Source of the DNA: an uncultured SAR86 cluster bacterium
Lineage (GTDB): Bacteria; Pseudomonadota; Gammaproteobacteria; Magnimaribacterales; AG-339-G14
Direction of reading: 5' to 3'
Length of the DNA stretch: 35,120 bases
NCBI GenBank assembly: GCA_902540995.1
Contig: CACBOY010000011.1
Coordinates: forward strand, 1-35,120
Under the pieces are notes generated by a model that was given only the letters and a program-made list of their open reading frames with translations, did no database searches and was not told the DNA's origin. Below are positions 1 through 8,686 of the stretch, in pieces. The translations under genes were made by a program, and so were the position numbers. Numbering within the stretch: the stretch's first letter is position 1; each line of letters starts with the position of its first letter.

Positions 1-979
1 CCAAAAGCTGTATGAAGGCCAAATTCTTATTATGAAAATAAATCCAGATATGGTTGCAGATATCCAACAAGAATTTGGTTTAGATATTGATTCAGAAAAT
101 GATCTTACCTCTATTGAAGATTTGGGTGGAATCGAAGCCATTATTGTCCCTAAATCAAGATTAATTGGCCGAAAATATCAATATTTCAAGCGACTTATTG
201 GCAGAGATTTATCTTTGTTAGGACTATGGCGCAGAGGTTTAAAATTTAGATTTAGATTATCAAACGAAATTTTTAAAGTAGGCGATGTTTTGCTTATTGC
301 GAATAGAGGTGAAAAAAATAATATTTCAGAAAAACTTGAGCTAGCTGGCTTAATGCCTTTGTGGCAAAGAGAATTTGATGTTGCAAGAGATCCAACTAAA
401 ATATTTATAGCCTTCGGTTTGTTTGCGGTTTGTTTGTTGTTGGTAATTTTTAACTATGTACCTATCGTTGTTGCCTTTTTAATTTGCGTCATAGGCTTTG
501 TAAGTTCAAAGTTATTAACGGGTGAGGGTGTATACAGACACATAGATTGGCCTGTTGTTATTTTGTTAGCAGCAATGATTCCAATTGGAAATACTTTAAT
601 CTCCTATGGCATAACTGATTCTGTATCTTCCTATTTAGCAGGACTATCTTCTACGGTGGATTATGTTTGGTTAGTAGTTCTGATAATGATCATTACAATG
701 TTCTTATCAGATATCATAAATAATGCTGCAACAGCAGTGATTATGGCACCTCTAGCTGTATCTCTTGCTGACAAGATTAATCAACCAATTGAACCTTTCT
801 TAATGTCAGTAGCTATTGGTGCAAGTTGCGCATTTCTCTCGCCTATTGGCCATCAATGCAATACTTTGGTTATGGCTCCTGGAAACTATAAATTTGGTGA
901 TTATTGGAAAGTGGGATTACCTTTAGAAATTCTAATAGTCTTAATTAGTGTTCCCGCAATTATCTTTTATTGGGGTTAA
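1..979 (+). CDS. SLC13/DASS-type permease with RCK-C (TrkA-C) domain, 5'-truncated
   Basis: C-terminal part of an inner-membrane anion/Na+ symporter-type permease. The reading frame is open to the first base of the window, so the ATG at 32 is internal and the true start lies upstream. The first ~110 residues are soluble and look like RCK-C/TrkA-C modules (stretches such as GDVLLIANRG). They are followed by hydrophobic segments containing SDIINNAATAVIMAPLA and SCAFLSPIGHQCNTLVMAPG, the N-N-A and S-P-x-G-x-x-x-N type re-entrant signatures of the SLC13/CitT/ArsB superfamily. The soluble insert between two membrane halves is usual for bacterial SLC13 proteins with TrkA-C domains. The substrate (sulfate, dicarboxylate or other) cannot be read from this fragment. 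It ends 2 bases before the convergent YegP-like gene. Confidence 0.85.
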   Translation, partial: QKLYEGQILIMKINPDMVADIQQEFGLDIDSENDLTSIEDLGGIEAIIVPKSRLIGRKYQYFKRLIGRDLSLLGLWRRGLKFRFRLSNEIFKVGDVLLIANRGEKNNISEKLELAGLMPLWQREFDVARDPTKIFIAFGLFAVCLLLVIFNYVPIVVAFLICVIGFVSSKLLTGEGVYRHIDWPVVILLAAMIPIGNTLISYGITDSVSSYLAGLSSTVDYVWLVVLIMIITMFLSDIINNAATAVIMAPLAVSLADKINQPIEPFLMSVAIGASCAFLSPIGHQCNTLVMAPGNYKFGDYWKVGLPLEILIVLISVPAIIFYWG

Positions 980-981
980 TT

Positions 982-1296
982 CTAAGATAAGTTTTTTTTA
1001 GTTGCGTTTTTTTGAACGCTTTCAATCCCTTTGTTTAGAGAACTTTCAGATTTATATCCTTGGCTAGTAGCTATTACCTTATTGTTTCCTGCGATAACAT
1101 TAAAGAAAAACTTACCAGCTTTGTTTTTCAAAACTTTAAAGGACTTTTTCTTTTTTGAATTTACTATTAGAGATTTTGCACCTTTTGTGCACGCGCTTTT
1201 TGTAGTGTAAGCCTGACTGGCACAAATAATTTCACCATTTTTAGCTTTTAATCTAAATCTAAATTTTTTTGATTTGTCTTTATATATCTCAAACAA
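982..1296 (-). CDS. YegP-like DUF1508 tandem-repeat protein
   Basis: Small 104-residue basic protein made of two DUF1508 (YegP) repeats, roughly residues 2-48 and 52-98. Each has the pattern F-x-[IV]-x-K-[DN]-K-x-x-K-[FY]-x-F-x-[LV]-x-A-x-N-x-x-I-x-x-[SA]-[EQ]-x-Y, followed by a helix (SACTKGAKSL in the first, SSLNKGIESV in the second). The family is widespread in bacteria; the molecular role is not established, and no enzyme residues are evident. There is no signal peptide, so it is probably cytoplasmic. It is convergent with the SLC13-type permease gene, with 2 bases between stop codons. The ATG at 1296 gives a protein that begins directly with the first repeat, so I accept that start. Confidence 0.85.
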   Translation of the reverse strand: MFEIYKDKSKKFRFRLKAKNGEIICASQAYTTKSACTKGAKSLIVNSKKKKSFKVLKNKAGKFFFNVIAGNNKVIATSQGYKSESSLNKGIESVQKNATKKNLS

Positions 1297-1376
1297 TTTT
1301 TTTCTCCCATACTTGACTTATAATTTATATATAAATTTCACTCTATGTAAATTTTCTAATAGAATCAATCCCCAAT

Positions 1377-2405
1377 ATGAAAGTTTTTGAAAAGTATTTT
1401 GATGATTTTATTGGGTATTTAATTATTCTAAATGTCATCCATCAAATACTAATTTCTGGTTACCCATTAACTAATAATTTATTAACTTTATCCGAAAACT
1501 TTATTTTATTTTCGTTTGGTATTTTCATATTTGAAGCAATTTTCAGAATTTTTAAAGAGAGAAAATTTTCTACCTTACTTCTCATAGATATTATTGTTAT
1601 TTTCAATTATCTGTTTATCAGTATTTTTGATTTAAGAATCTTTAGAATTTTTAGAGCCTATTCAATTTTTAGCCAACTAAGAGTATTGCTTCCAACAAAT
1701 ACATTATTAAAAACAATATGGAAACAAAGACTTTCTATTTTAGGAACTCAGATAGTTGTGTTTTCTCTTCTTTTAATTTTTTCCGTAGTAATTCATTTTC
1801 TTGAGAAAGATCTTCAGCCAGAGGCTTTTGGCAATATATTAGATTCAATGTGGTATGGAATTGCTACACTGACTACTGTGGGTTACGGCGATGTAACACC
1901 TGTGTCTGATCTGGGTAAACTCATTTCTAGTTTTGCAATGTTCTTAGGTATTGCAATGTTTGCTTTACCTGCAGCAATTCTAGCTTCCGCTTATTATGAG
2001 GACATTCAAAAAAGAAATTTCTTAGTTTCTCTAGAAGCTATTACGGAAATAAATTTATTTTCAAGCCTTCCAATAGGAGCGATTACAAAAATTAATTCAA
2101 AATTGGAACCGCTTGTTTTACCGGCAAAACAAATTATTTTTGAGAAGGGTGATATTGCGGATGCTCTTTATATAATTGAGTTTGGAAGTGTACAGGTTGA
2201 AATTGAAACACCTGTTGTATTGGGCTCTGGTGATTACTTTGGAGAAACTGGCCTCATAAGCCAAGCTGAAAGAAATGCAACTATTTCAGTTTTAGAAGAG
2301 GCTAAGCTATTAAAACTTTCTAAAGAATCCTTAGATGATCTAACAGAAGAGTATCCAGCTTTATTTGAAGATTTAAAGCAAAGTGCCGCAGACAGAACTG
2401 GATAA
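1377..2405 (+). CDS. Cyclic-nucleotide-gated, voltage-sensor K+ channel (MloK1-like)
   Basis: Inner-membrane potassium channel of 342 residues with the six-helix plan. S1-S4 lie at about residues 8-102, with an arginine-bearing S4 (RIFRIFRAYSIFSQLR). S5 is at ~117-143, then a pore loop with the K+ selectivity filter TTVGYGD (residues 166-172), and S6 at ~178-207. A cytoplasmic cyclic-nucleotide-binding domain follows (about 225-335). Its phosphate-binding cassette has FGE (288-290) and the arginine R299, which in the family contacts the cyclic phosphate. The size and order match bacterial MloK1-type channels, which are opened by cAMP. It converges on the MscS gene with one base between stops, and a cAMP-type cyclase gene lies 2 kb away on the other strand, so cAMP control is a reasonable inference. 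Confidence 0.9.
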   Translation: MKVFEKYFDDFIGYLIILNVIHQILISGYPLTNNLLTLSENFILFSFGIFIFEAIFRIFKERKFSTLLLIDIIVIFNYLFISIFDLRIFRIFRAYSIFSQLRVLLPTNTLLKTIWKQRLSILGTQIVVFSLLLIFSVVIHFLEKDLQPEAFGNILDSMWYGIATLTTVGYGDVTPVSDLGKLISSFAMFLGIAMFALPAAILASAYYEDIQKRNFLVSLEAITEINLFSSLPIGAITKINSKLEPLVLPAKQIIFEKGDIADALYIIEFGSVQVEIETPVVLGSGDYFGETGLISQAERNATISVLEEAKLLKLSKESLDDLTEEYPALFEDLKQSAADRTG

Positions 2406-2406
2406 C

Positions 2407-3504
2407 TTAAGATTCTATTTCGTGACTAGACTCGACATAAACTGATCTAGATGGGAAAGCGAAGTCGGATCCGTTTTCTCTAACGATTTCCATTACTTTG
2501 TGAACAAGATTTTGCTTTAAGTCAGTATAGTGAGAGTAATCTCGTTCAGCTGAATAGCATAGGATTTCAACATCAATAGAACTTGCTCCAAATTCAACTG
2601 CTTTTGCAAATGATTCTTGTCCAGGATTTATTGCAAATCCTTCTTTTTCATTATTAATGAACTCACCAATCTGATCACAAATTGATTTCAATTGGTCAAC
2701 AGATGTTGAATACAACAGATTAATTTGCCATTTAATTCTTCTGTACTTAAGTTCTCCGTGATTAGTTACGTTAACATCTGATAAATCTTTGTTTGGAATT
2801 ATCATAGGTGAAGTATTAAAGAGCCGAATCATTGTTGATCTAAATCCAATAGTCTCAACTATGCCATGTAATTTACCGTCAACTTCAATTCTATCTCCTG
2901 GTTGAAATCTATTTTCAGCAATAATAAGAATTCCAGAGATAAGATTTTTAAACAAATCTTGAGCTCCTAATGCAACGGCAACTGAAAACAATCCTAATCC
3001 GGCAATAATTGGACCTATTTCAACTCCAAATATGTCCAAAATAATAGCTATCGCTAAAATCCAAACTAAAACTCTCGTAAATCTTTCTAACCACATAGAT
3101 AAAGCTGCAGTTACCCAAGATTTTATAGCAAGAAGTTCAAATATCGGTCCTATAGCTTTAGTAAGAACACTAAATATTGTGTAAGCGATCAAAGCTTTGA
3201 CTGTGTTTGTTAAAAAAACATCAGCAATTCCTGACAAAGGTAAAAGTTCAATAATTAAATATAGTCCTAATGCTAGAGGAACATTACCTATAGGCTTTTC
3301 AAGAGTTTCAAGAAGAATATCATCAGCTTCAGTTTCAGTCTCTTTAGCTAAATTTTCTAAAAATTTGAAAACTCTAGAAATAATCAAAGCTCTTAAAATC
3401 AAAGAAGTAACTATAATTATTAAAGAAATAACTACATTACCAATGGATATACCAAGGAAATCTTGATTCCATACTTCAATTATTAAATTTAAAAAGCCAT
3501 CCAT
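2407..3504 (-). CDS. MscS-family mechanosensitive channel
   Basis: 365-residue small-conductance mechanosensitive channel or related ion channel. The N-terminal part has several hydrophobic helices (about 17-42, 75-115 and 140-160). The pore-lining TM3 is rich in Gly/Ala (GLGLFSVAVALGAQDLFKNL). It is followed by the MscS beta domain: NRFQPGDRIEVDGKLHGIVE, IGFRSTMIRLFNTSPMIIPN and NKDLSDVNVTN, which are the usual landmarks. The C-terminal ~110 residues fit the alpha/beta vestibule domain. Such proteins release solutes on hypo-osmotic stress or membrane stretch. The gene ends one base from the K+ channel stop and lies 5 bases downstream of the DUF481 gene on the same strand, so it probably shares a transcript with that gene and the cyclase. 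Confidence 0.9.
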   Translation of the reverse strand: MDGFLNLIIEVWNQDFLGISIGNVVISLIIIVTSLILRALIISRVFKFLENLAKETETEADDILLETLEKPIGNVPLALGLYLIIELLPLSGIADVFLTNTVKALIAYTIFSVLTKAIGPIFELLAIKSWVTAALSMWLERFTRVLVWILAIAIILDIFGVEIGPIIAGLGLFSVAVALGAQDLFKNLISGILIIAENRFQPGDRIEVDGKLHGIVETIGFRSTMIRLFNTSPMIIPNKDLSDVNVTNHGELKYRRIKWQINLLYSTSVDQLKSICDQIGEFINNEKEGFAINPGQESFAKAVEFGASSIDVEILCYSAERDYSHYTDLKQNLVHKVMEIVRENGSDFAFPSRSVYVESSHEIES

Positions 3505-3509
3505 AACAA

Positions 3510-4253
3510 TTAATTGAAATTATACGAAAATACTGTAGCAAATCCTTCTTCTTTTTTTACAGCAGTTGAAGGTGGTTTTGAGTCATAAAAAGTATTGTAT
3601 TGAAGAGAAATTTTAAAATTTTCATTAACATGAAAATCAAATTGACCAATTAGAGTTGCCTTATAATCACTAAATGAACTCAATGCGGGTTGCACAAAAG
3701 CTGATAGATCAAACACAATATTTTCATCTATTAAAAATTCACTGTGAAAATAAGAAGACAACCTCAAAGTATCATCAGTAACTCCCAGTAAATCTTCTTC
3801 ATCTTCATTCATCACTCCAATTCCTGCTTTGAAATTATTTTCTAAATTAAATCTTGCACCCAATCCAATCAATTCTCTCTTGTTGAATTTTCTAAATGGA
3901 TTCTTGGTATATTGGATATATGTTTCTAAACTAGGGTCATTATCAAATAAAAAATTTAGTCTCAAATGAGCCAATGTAGCAGAGTCATAATTTCTCTGAT
4001 TAATTTTTTTTTGTGATCTTTTTACAACAAAAAAAGTTTCCAAATCATCTACGTTGTAATCCAAAGAAGATTGAATTGAAAAACTATCTCTATTTCTATT
4101 TCCTCTTGAAAAGCTTAGAGATCCTGAAATGTTAGCAAAAAAACCTTTTTCACCATCTCTTCTAAGGTCTTCTACATTAACTATTGCCTCTGAATAGATA
4201 AAAGAAGATGAAAATAAAGCAAAAATAAGAATAAATTTACTTTGTTTTCGCAA
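3510..4253 (-). CDS. DUF481-type outer-membrane beta-barrel protein, probable TTG start
   Basis: About 247 residues: a signal peptide (hydrophobic FILIFALFSSSFIYSEA) followed by alternating amphipathic strands ending in an aromatic-rich segment (FATVFSYNFN), typical of a small outer-membrane barrel. The composition and motifs resemble DUF481 proteins; the specific function is unknown. An ATG at 4304 is in frame, but it would put 17 odd residues before the signal peptide and has no clear Shine-Dalgarno. The TTG at 4253 has GGAG six bases upstream (minus strand 4263-4260) and gives an ideal basic signal-peptide start, MRKQSK. With that start the gene overlaps the cyclase 3' end by 17 bases, which suggests translational coupling. 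Start confidence is moderate; gene confidence is high. Confidence 0.8.
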   Translation of the reverse strand: MRKQSKFILIFALFSSSFIYSEAIVNVEDLRRDGEKGFFANISGSLSFSRGNRNRDSFSIQSSLDYNVDDLETFFVVKRSQKKINQRNYDSATLAHLRLNFLFDNDPSLETYIQYTKNPFRKFNKRELIGLGARFNLENNFKAGIGVMNEDEEDLLGVTDDTLRLSSYFHSEFLIDENIVFDLSAFVQPALSSFSDYKATLIGQFDFHVNENFKISLQYNTFYDSKPPSTAVKKEEGFATVFSYNFN

Positions 4254-6420
4254 TAAATACTCCAGGCCAGTCATTTGGTAAGGTTTGTTCTGATAATTCA
4301 TCAATCCTTTCTAAAAATAGCGAGTAGTATAAAGTAAATTCAGTTTTAGAAAACCTATATTTATCAATATGTTCTCTAGCTTTTAGCCAATTCTGACTTC
4401 TGTAATTCTTTAAAAAATCTTGATGCTCTGATAAAAAACCTTCATCTACAGTTTCAGAATCCTCTTTATTAAACACCGTATAAATTTTTACGGGCTCTGA
4501 TTTTCCTTTCACCGCAATCAAATCAAGCTCACATACAGAATATTTTTCTTTAGAAAGACCTACTACAGATCCTTCGCCCAGAATAATTTGCATTCCATAG
4601 TTACCTGATTGACCTTCTAGACGAGAAGCTAAATTAACTGCATCTCCAAGAACTGTATAATCAAATCTTTTATCGGAGCCCATATTTCCAACAATACATT
4701 CACCTGTATTGATTCCAATACCTACAGATAATTTATCTTCATCATGTCTGTTTAAATCTTTGTTTAATTGTTCCAATGCTTTGCTCATAGCAAAAGCAGC
4801 ATCTATTGATTTTTCTCTGTGCTTTGGATCTTCAGAGGGTGCATTCCAAAAAGCCATAATACAATCTCCCATGTATTTATCTATAGTTCCTTGATTATTT
4901 AATATCTCATTAGATAAAACAGTTAATAAATTATTAATCAAGTCAGTTAAAGCTTCTGGATTACCTTTATATTTTTCTGAAATAGAGGTAAATCCTCTAA
5001 TATCAGAGAAAAGAAAAGTCATTTCTTTCCTTTCCCCACCAAGTTTAAGAGATTCACTCGATTGAGCTAGTTTCTCAACCATTACAGGTGACATGTATTG
5101 AGAAAATGCATTTCTTACCTTACTTCTTTCTAATTCGGTAAAAAGAAAATTAAAAAACGTAACCACTAAGTAACAAATAAGGCATATTACTAGAGGGGAA
5201 ATAGGATCAACTAAATAACTGAAAGAATTAAAAATATAAAAACTACCAATAGAAGAAATACCATTACCCAATATAAATACGAATAATCCGCCAATTGGAC
5301 CTAAAAACTGAATAAAAAAAGTAATAAGAAGAGCCAGAAATAACCCAGTTATGATCTCCATTCCAAATATCCAATCAGGCCTCTTCAGAAATTGACCCGA
5401 AAGAATTTGATCTGTTAAATTTGCAATTATATTTACTCCTGGAACATTATTTTCAAGCGGCGTAGATCTCAAATCAAACAATCCTGGGGCACTGGTACCA
5501 ACAATCAAAATTTTTCCTTCAAAATCTTCTTGAGAGTACTTGGGACTGAGTACTTCCCATACAGGGATAGTATTAACAGGTTCCTTTGGATAATGAATCC
5601 AAGCAGATCCATCTGCATTTGTTGGAATGATTAAATTTCCAAGTTTTACATGATTTATACCTGTTTCTTCACCTAAAGCACTTTCTCCAGAAGCATTTGA
5701 AGATTTTATTTGAAAAGTACTTGCTCCAATGGCAACTCTTAAAATTTCTAAAGATATAGACGGAACAAGATTTCCATTGATATTCTCAAATAGAGGGAGT
5801 CTTCTTATAATAGAGTCATTAGTTCCAATGCTCATACTTCCTATTCCAGTTGCGGCATCATCTAAATTTATTAAGTTAGTTTGTATACCAGAGTATTTTT
5901 GTAAAAATTTTCTTGGATCATCACCTTGCTCTATTAAGCCAAATTTCATTTCAAAAGTATTTATTTTTGAATTACTTGGAATGGCACCAAGAACAACAGT
6001 TCCATGATCTTTAATAGAATTTGCAAAAATATCGTCATTATCAGGAACCCCACTGAGAATTTCTATTAGGGAGGAATTATTTTTGTACTGTTTTTTTAAT
6101 TCATTTGACCCAGTTCTATCAAATTCTGCAAAAACAATATCAAATCCAAGAGAAGCTGAGAGATAGGTCTTGTTTACTAAATCTGCAAGAACACTTCTTG
6201 GCCAAGGCCATTGACCTATTTCTGAAAGAGATTGATCGTCAATATCCAAAACTATTACAGTATCTGATGATATTGATTCTCTTGGAGAGATGTTTTGAAA
6301 TAAATCGAAAGCAGTATTTCTTAAACTTGAAAAAACATTTAAAGGGTCAATAATTGGAACAAAACTGACAAATACTGCAAAAGGTATTAATAAATATCTT
6401 CCTATTTTTGAAAAATTCAT
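4237..6420 (-). CDS. CHASE2 sensor - class III adenylate/guanylate cyclase
   Basis: Membrane-bound nucleotide cyclase of 727 residues from the ATG at 6420, which has AAGAG upstream; an in-frame TTG at 6444 adds 8 residues. An N-terminal TM (~5-25) is followed by a CHASE2 extracytoplasmic sensor (~30-330, with DDQSL, GQWPWPR and DIVFAEFDR motifs), three TM helices (~340-435) and a class III catalytic domain (~460-650). In the 727-residue numbering, the metal aspartates are D473 (FSDIRGFT) and D519 (KYMGD). The substrate-selecting pair is K515/T589, and N596 and R600 are the transition-state residues, all present. The K/T pair favours ATP, so cAMP is the likely product. It is transcribed away from the TPR-barrel gene and probably with the downstream DUF481 and mscS genes. 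The extracellular signal is unknown. Confidence 0.92.
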   Translation of the reverse strand: MNFSKIGRYLLIPFAVFVSFVPIIDPLNVFSSLRNTAFDLFQNISPRESISSDTVIVLDIDDQSLSEIGQWPWPRSVLADLVNKTYLSASLGFDIVFAEFDRTGSNELKKQYKNNSSLIEILSGVPDNDDIFANSIKDHGTVVLGAIPSNSKINTFEMKFGLIEQGDDPRKFLQKYSGIQTNLINLDDAATGIGSMSIGTNDSIIRRLPLFENINGNLVPSISLEILRVAIGASTFQIKSSNASGESALGEETGINHVKLGNLIIPTNADGSAWIHYPKEPVNTIPVWEVLSPKYSQEDFEGKILIVGTSAPGLFDLRSTPLENNVPGVNIIANLTDQILSGQFLKRPDWIFGMEIITGLFLALLITFFIQFLGPIGGLFVFILGNGISSIGSFYIFNSFSYLVDPISPLVICLICYLVVTFFNFLFTELERSKVRNAFSQYMSPVMVEKLAQSSESLKLGGERKEMTFLFSDIRGFTSISEKYKGNPEALTDLINNLLTVLSNEILNNQGTIDKYMGDCIMAFWNAPSEDPKHREKSIDAAFAMSKALEQLNKDLNRHDEDKLSVGIGINTGECIVGNMGSDKRFDYTVLGDAVNLASRLEGQSGNYGMQIILGEGSVVGLSKEKYSVCELDLIAVKGKSEPVKIYTVFNKEDSETVDEGFLSEHQDFLKNYRSQNWLKAREHIDKYRFSKTEFTLYYSLFLERIDELSEQTLPNDWPGVFIAKTK

Positions 6421-6489
6421 TCTACTCTTAAAAATTTTATCCAATATTAGCCTTATTTTTAATATAATTCGCTTCGAAAGGACCTGCCA

Positions 6490-7830
6490 ATGAGAATATC
6501 AGCATTTTTAGTAAATAGATTCATATTATTTTTATGCTTTTGCCTAAGTATAAATCTTGCAGCGCAGAATGTTCCTCCATCAATAACTGACCCTGAGGAA
6601 TTACGAGTAACTCAAATAGAAAGACAAAAAGTATTTGATTCAATAATAGATGATCCTACTAACCTCGAAAATTTATTCAATTATGCAAATTTGTCAATTT
6701 TGGTTGGCGATCTAGAAGCTGCAATTGGAGTTTTCGAACAAATGTTAATTTATAAACCAGATTTACCTCGTATTAAATTAGAACTCGGAGTTTTATATTT
6801 TAGATTAGGAGCTTTCGCATCAGCAAAGCGGTATTTAGACGATGTCGAAAATTATGATCCTCCAAAGGAAGTCAAAGAAAAAGTAGCGGTTTTTTTAGAT
6901 CAAATAGAAAATGAAACTAGATTATTCAAAACCCAATCAGTAGTGTCCTTCGGCATGGGTATTTCTGGAAATGCTAATGCTGGTCTTGATACGGATGTAG
7001 TTACTGTTGTAGGAGATTTAGGAGCAATAGATTTACAAATTTCTAATAAGCCAAAAACTGATCAATATTATACTGCTGCTTTTTCCTCACAAATTACTCA
7101 AGATTTAAGACATCCCAGAGGCGATACTCTAAATTATGTCATTTCTTTATCTAGACAAGTTTATAGGGACTTTTCTAGTTTTGATTCTTCGACAGGGGTA
7201 TTTTCACTCAATAGAAAATTCAACATGCTTGACGATGAAAAACTTGGTCTAACAAACCAATCATTCACACCTTCATTAACAGCTTTCAAAGTTTTTTTAC
7301 AGGGCTCTGAATTGTTAAGGTCTCATCGTGCTGAAGTTGATTGGAAAGCAACTTTGAGAGACTCAGGTACTTTTGGTTTAAATGTATACCTCGATGAAAG
7401 AGATTTCATTAATTCACAAAATAAGACAGGAGATTTTATTGGAGTAGGCTTAAGTAGAAGTGTGGTTTTTCCTAAAAGCGGTGTTTTCTTGAGTTATAAG
7501 ACAAATTATGAGCACTTTTATGCAACTTCCCCAATAGAGACCTATATCAAAAGATCTTTTGATCTCAGTACAAGACAAGCTTTAAACTCAACAACTTTTG
7601 CCTCTACAAACATTGGATATTCATACAAAGATTACGAGGCCAAAGATCCTTTTTTAGGTTTAAGATCTGATAAAGCTCTTAATTTGAGATTTGGCTTAAC
7701 TAAGATTGTTGACTTATGTTGGAATGCAGATATTGGAGTAACCTTTTCTAGTAACAAAAGCACCATTGGTCTTTATGCTCGTTCCAACGAGGGTATAGCA
7801 GTAAAATTTAATTATCTATGTACGGAATAA
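6490..7830 (+). CDS. TPR-containing outer-membrane beta-barrel protein (Slam/DUF560-like architecture)
   Basis: 446 residues with a signal peptide (cleavage near LAAQ, residue ~25). A helical region at ~40-145 contains two or three TPR-like repeats (NLENLFNYANLSILVGDLEA, then YKPDLPRIKLELGVLYFRLG). The C-terminal ~300 residues are rich in alternating aromatic strands, as in an outer-membrane barrel. Periplasmic TPRs fused to a barrel is the layout of Slam/DUF560 and related transporters, but I see no residue proving a lipoprotein-export role. AAGGA lies 7 bases before the ATG. It is divergent from the CHASE2 cyclase with ~70 bases between start codons, and purU begins one base after its stop. 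CHASE2-cyclase genes are often found beside envelope TPR proteins; here a functional link is inference. Confidence 0.7.
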   Translation: MRISAFLVNRFILFLCFCLSINLAAQNVPPSITDPEELRVTQIERQKVFDSIIDDPTNLENLFNYANLSILVGDLEAAIGVFEQMLIYKPDLPRIKLELGVLYFRLGAFASAKRYLDDVENYDPPKEVKEKVAVFLDQIENETRLFKTQSVVSFGMGISGNANAGLDTDVVTVVGDLGAIDLQISNKPKTDQYYTAAFSSQITQDLRHPRGDTLNYVISLSRQVYRDFSSFDSSTGVFSLNRKFNMLDDEKLGLTNQSFTPSLTAFKVFLQGSELLRSHRAEVDWKATLRDSGTFGLNVYLDERDFINSQNKTGDFIGVGLSRSVVFPKSGVFLSYKTNYEHFYATSPIETYIKRSFDLSTRQALNSTTFASTNIGYSYKDYEAKDPFLGLRSDKALNLRFGLTKIVDLCWNADIGVTFSSNKSTIGLYARSNEGIAVKFNYLCTE

Positions 7831-7831
7831 A

Positions 7832-8686
7832 TTGAAAAACGAATTTATATTAAGAGTTCAGTGTCCTGATAAATACGGGATAGTTGCTAAAGTCTCTTCA
7901 ACCTTAAATAAAGCTAATTTATTTATCTTAGATTCTGCTCATTATGGGGATCCGGAAAAAAAATTATTTTTTATGCGTGCCAAACTTATATTTTCAAAAA
8001 AAAACTTCAACTTAGAAGATTTTTCTAATTTTTTTGAAAAAGAATGTAAATCATTAAAAATGGAATGGTCAATAAAAGAATCAGATTATCAGCCAAATAC
8101 TGCAATTTTCGTCTCCAAATATGGTCATTGTTTACAAGATTTAATGTACAGGGTTGATTCAGGTATTTTGCCCATGAATGTGTCTTGTATTATCTCTAAT
8201 CATAAAGATCATGCAAAAATAGCAAATTGGCATGACATTCCTTTTTTTCACGTTCCTGTGATAAAAAACAATAAGAATAAATCTGAGAAAGAAATTAGAA
8301 AAATTTTAAAAGATTATGATGTAGATTTATTAATTTTAGCTAGATATATGCAAATTTTATCAGACAAAATGTGTAAAGATTTTTATGGAAAAATAATCAA
8401 TATTCATCATTCTTTCTTACCAAGTTTTAAAGGAGCTAAGCCATATCATCAAGCTTATGCAAAAGGAGTTAAAATATTAGGCGCAACAGCGCATTATGTT
8501 TCTCCTGATCTCGATGAAGGCCCAATCATCGAACAAAGTGTAGAGAGGGTAGATCACTCTAAATCACCCAGAGACTTAGAACTTATAGGAAGAGATTTGG
8601 AATCAATAACTTTGGCTAAAGCTGTTAAGTACCACATAGAAAGAAGAATATTTATCAATAATTCAAAAACTGTAATTTTTAACTAG
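7832..8686 (+). CDS. purU: Formyltetrahydrofolate deformylase
   Basis: 284-residue cytoplasmic enzyme that hydrolyses 10-formyl-THF to formate and THF, balancing the one-carbon pool and feeding purine synthesis through PurT. An N-terminal ACT domain (~4-75, starting FILRVQCPDKYGIVAKVSS) is followed by a formyltransferase-fold domain. The catalytic signature is INIHHSFLPSFKGAKPYHQA with the downstream GATAHYVSPDLDEGPIIEQ, giving the Asn-His-Asp triad. The start is TTG, one base after the stop of the TPR-barrel gene, with GGA upstream; no ATG is available without cutting into the ACT domain. Its 3' end overlaps the convergent metalloprotease by 8 bases. The length matches the family. Confidence 0.95.
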   Translation: MKNEFILRVQCPDKYGIVAKVSSTLNKANLFILDSAHYGDPEKKLFFMRAKLIFSKKNFNLEDFSNFFEKECKSLKMEWSIKESDYQPNTAIFVSKYGHCLQDLMYRVDSGILPMNVSCIISNHKDHAKIANWHDIPFFHVPVIKNNKNKSEKEIRKILKDYDVDLLILARYMQILSDKMCKDFYGKIINIHHSFLPSFKGAKPYHQAYAKGVKILGATAHYVSPDLDEGPIIEQSVERVDHSKSPRDLELIGRDLESITLAKAVKYHIERRIFINNSKTVIFN

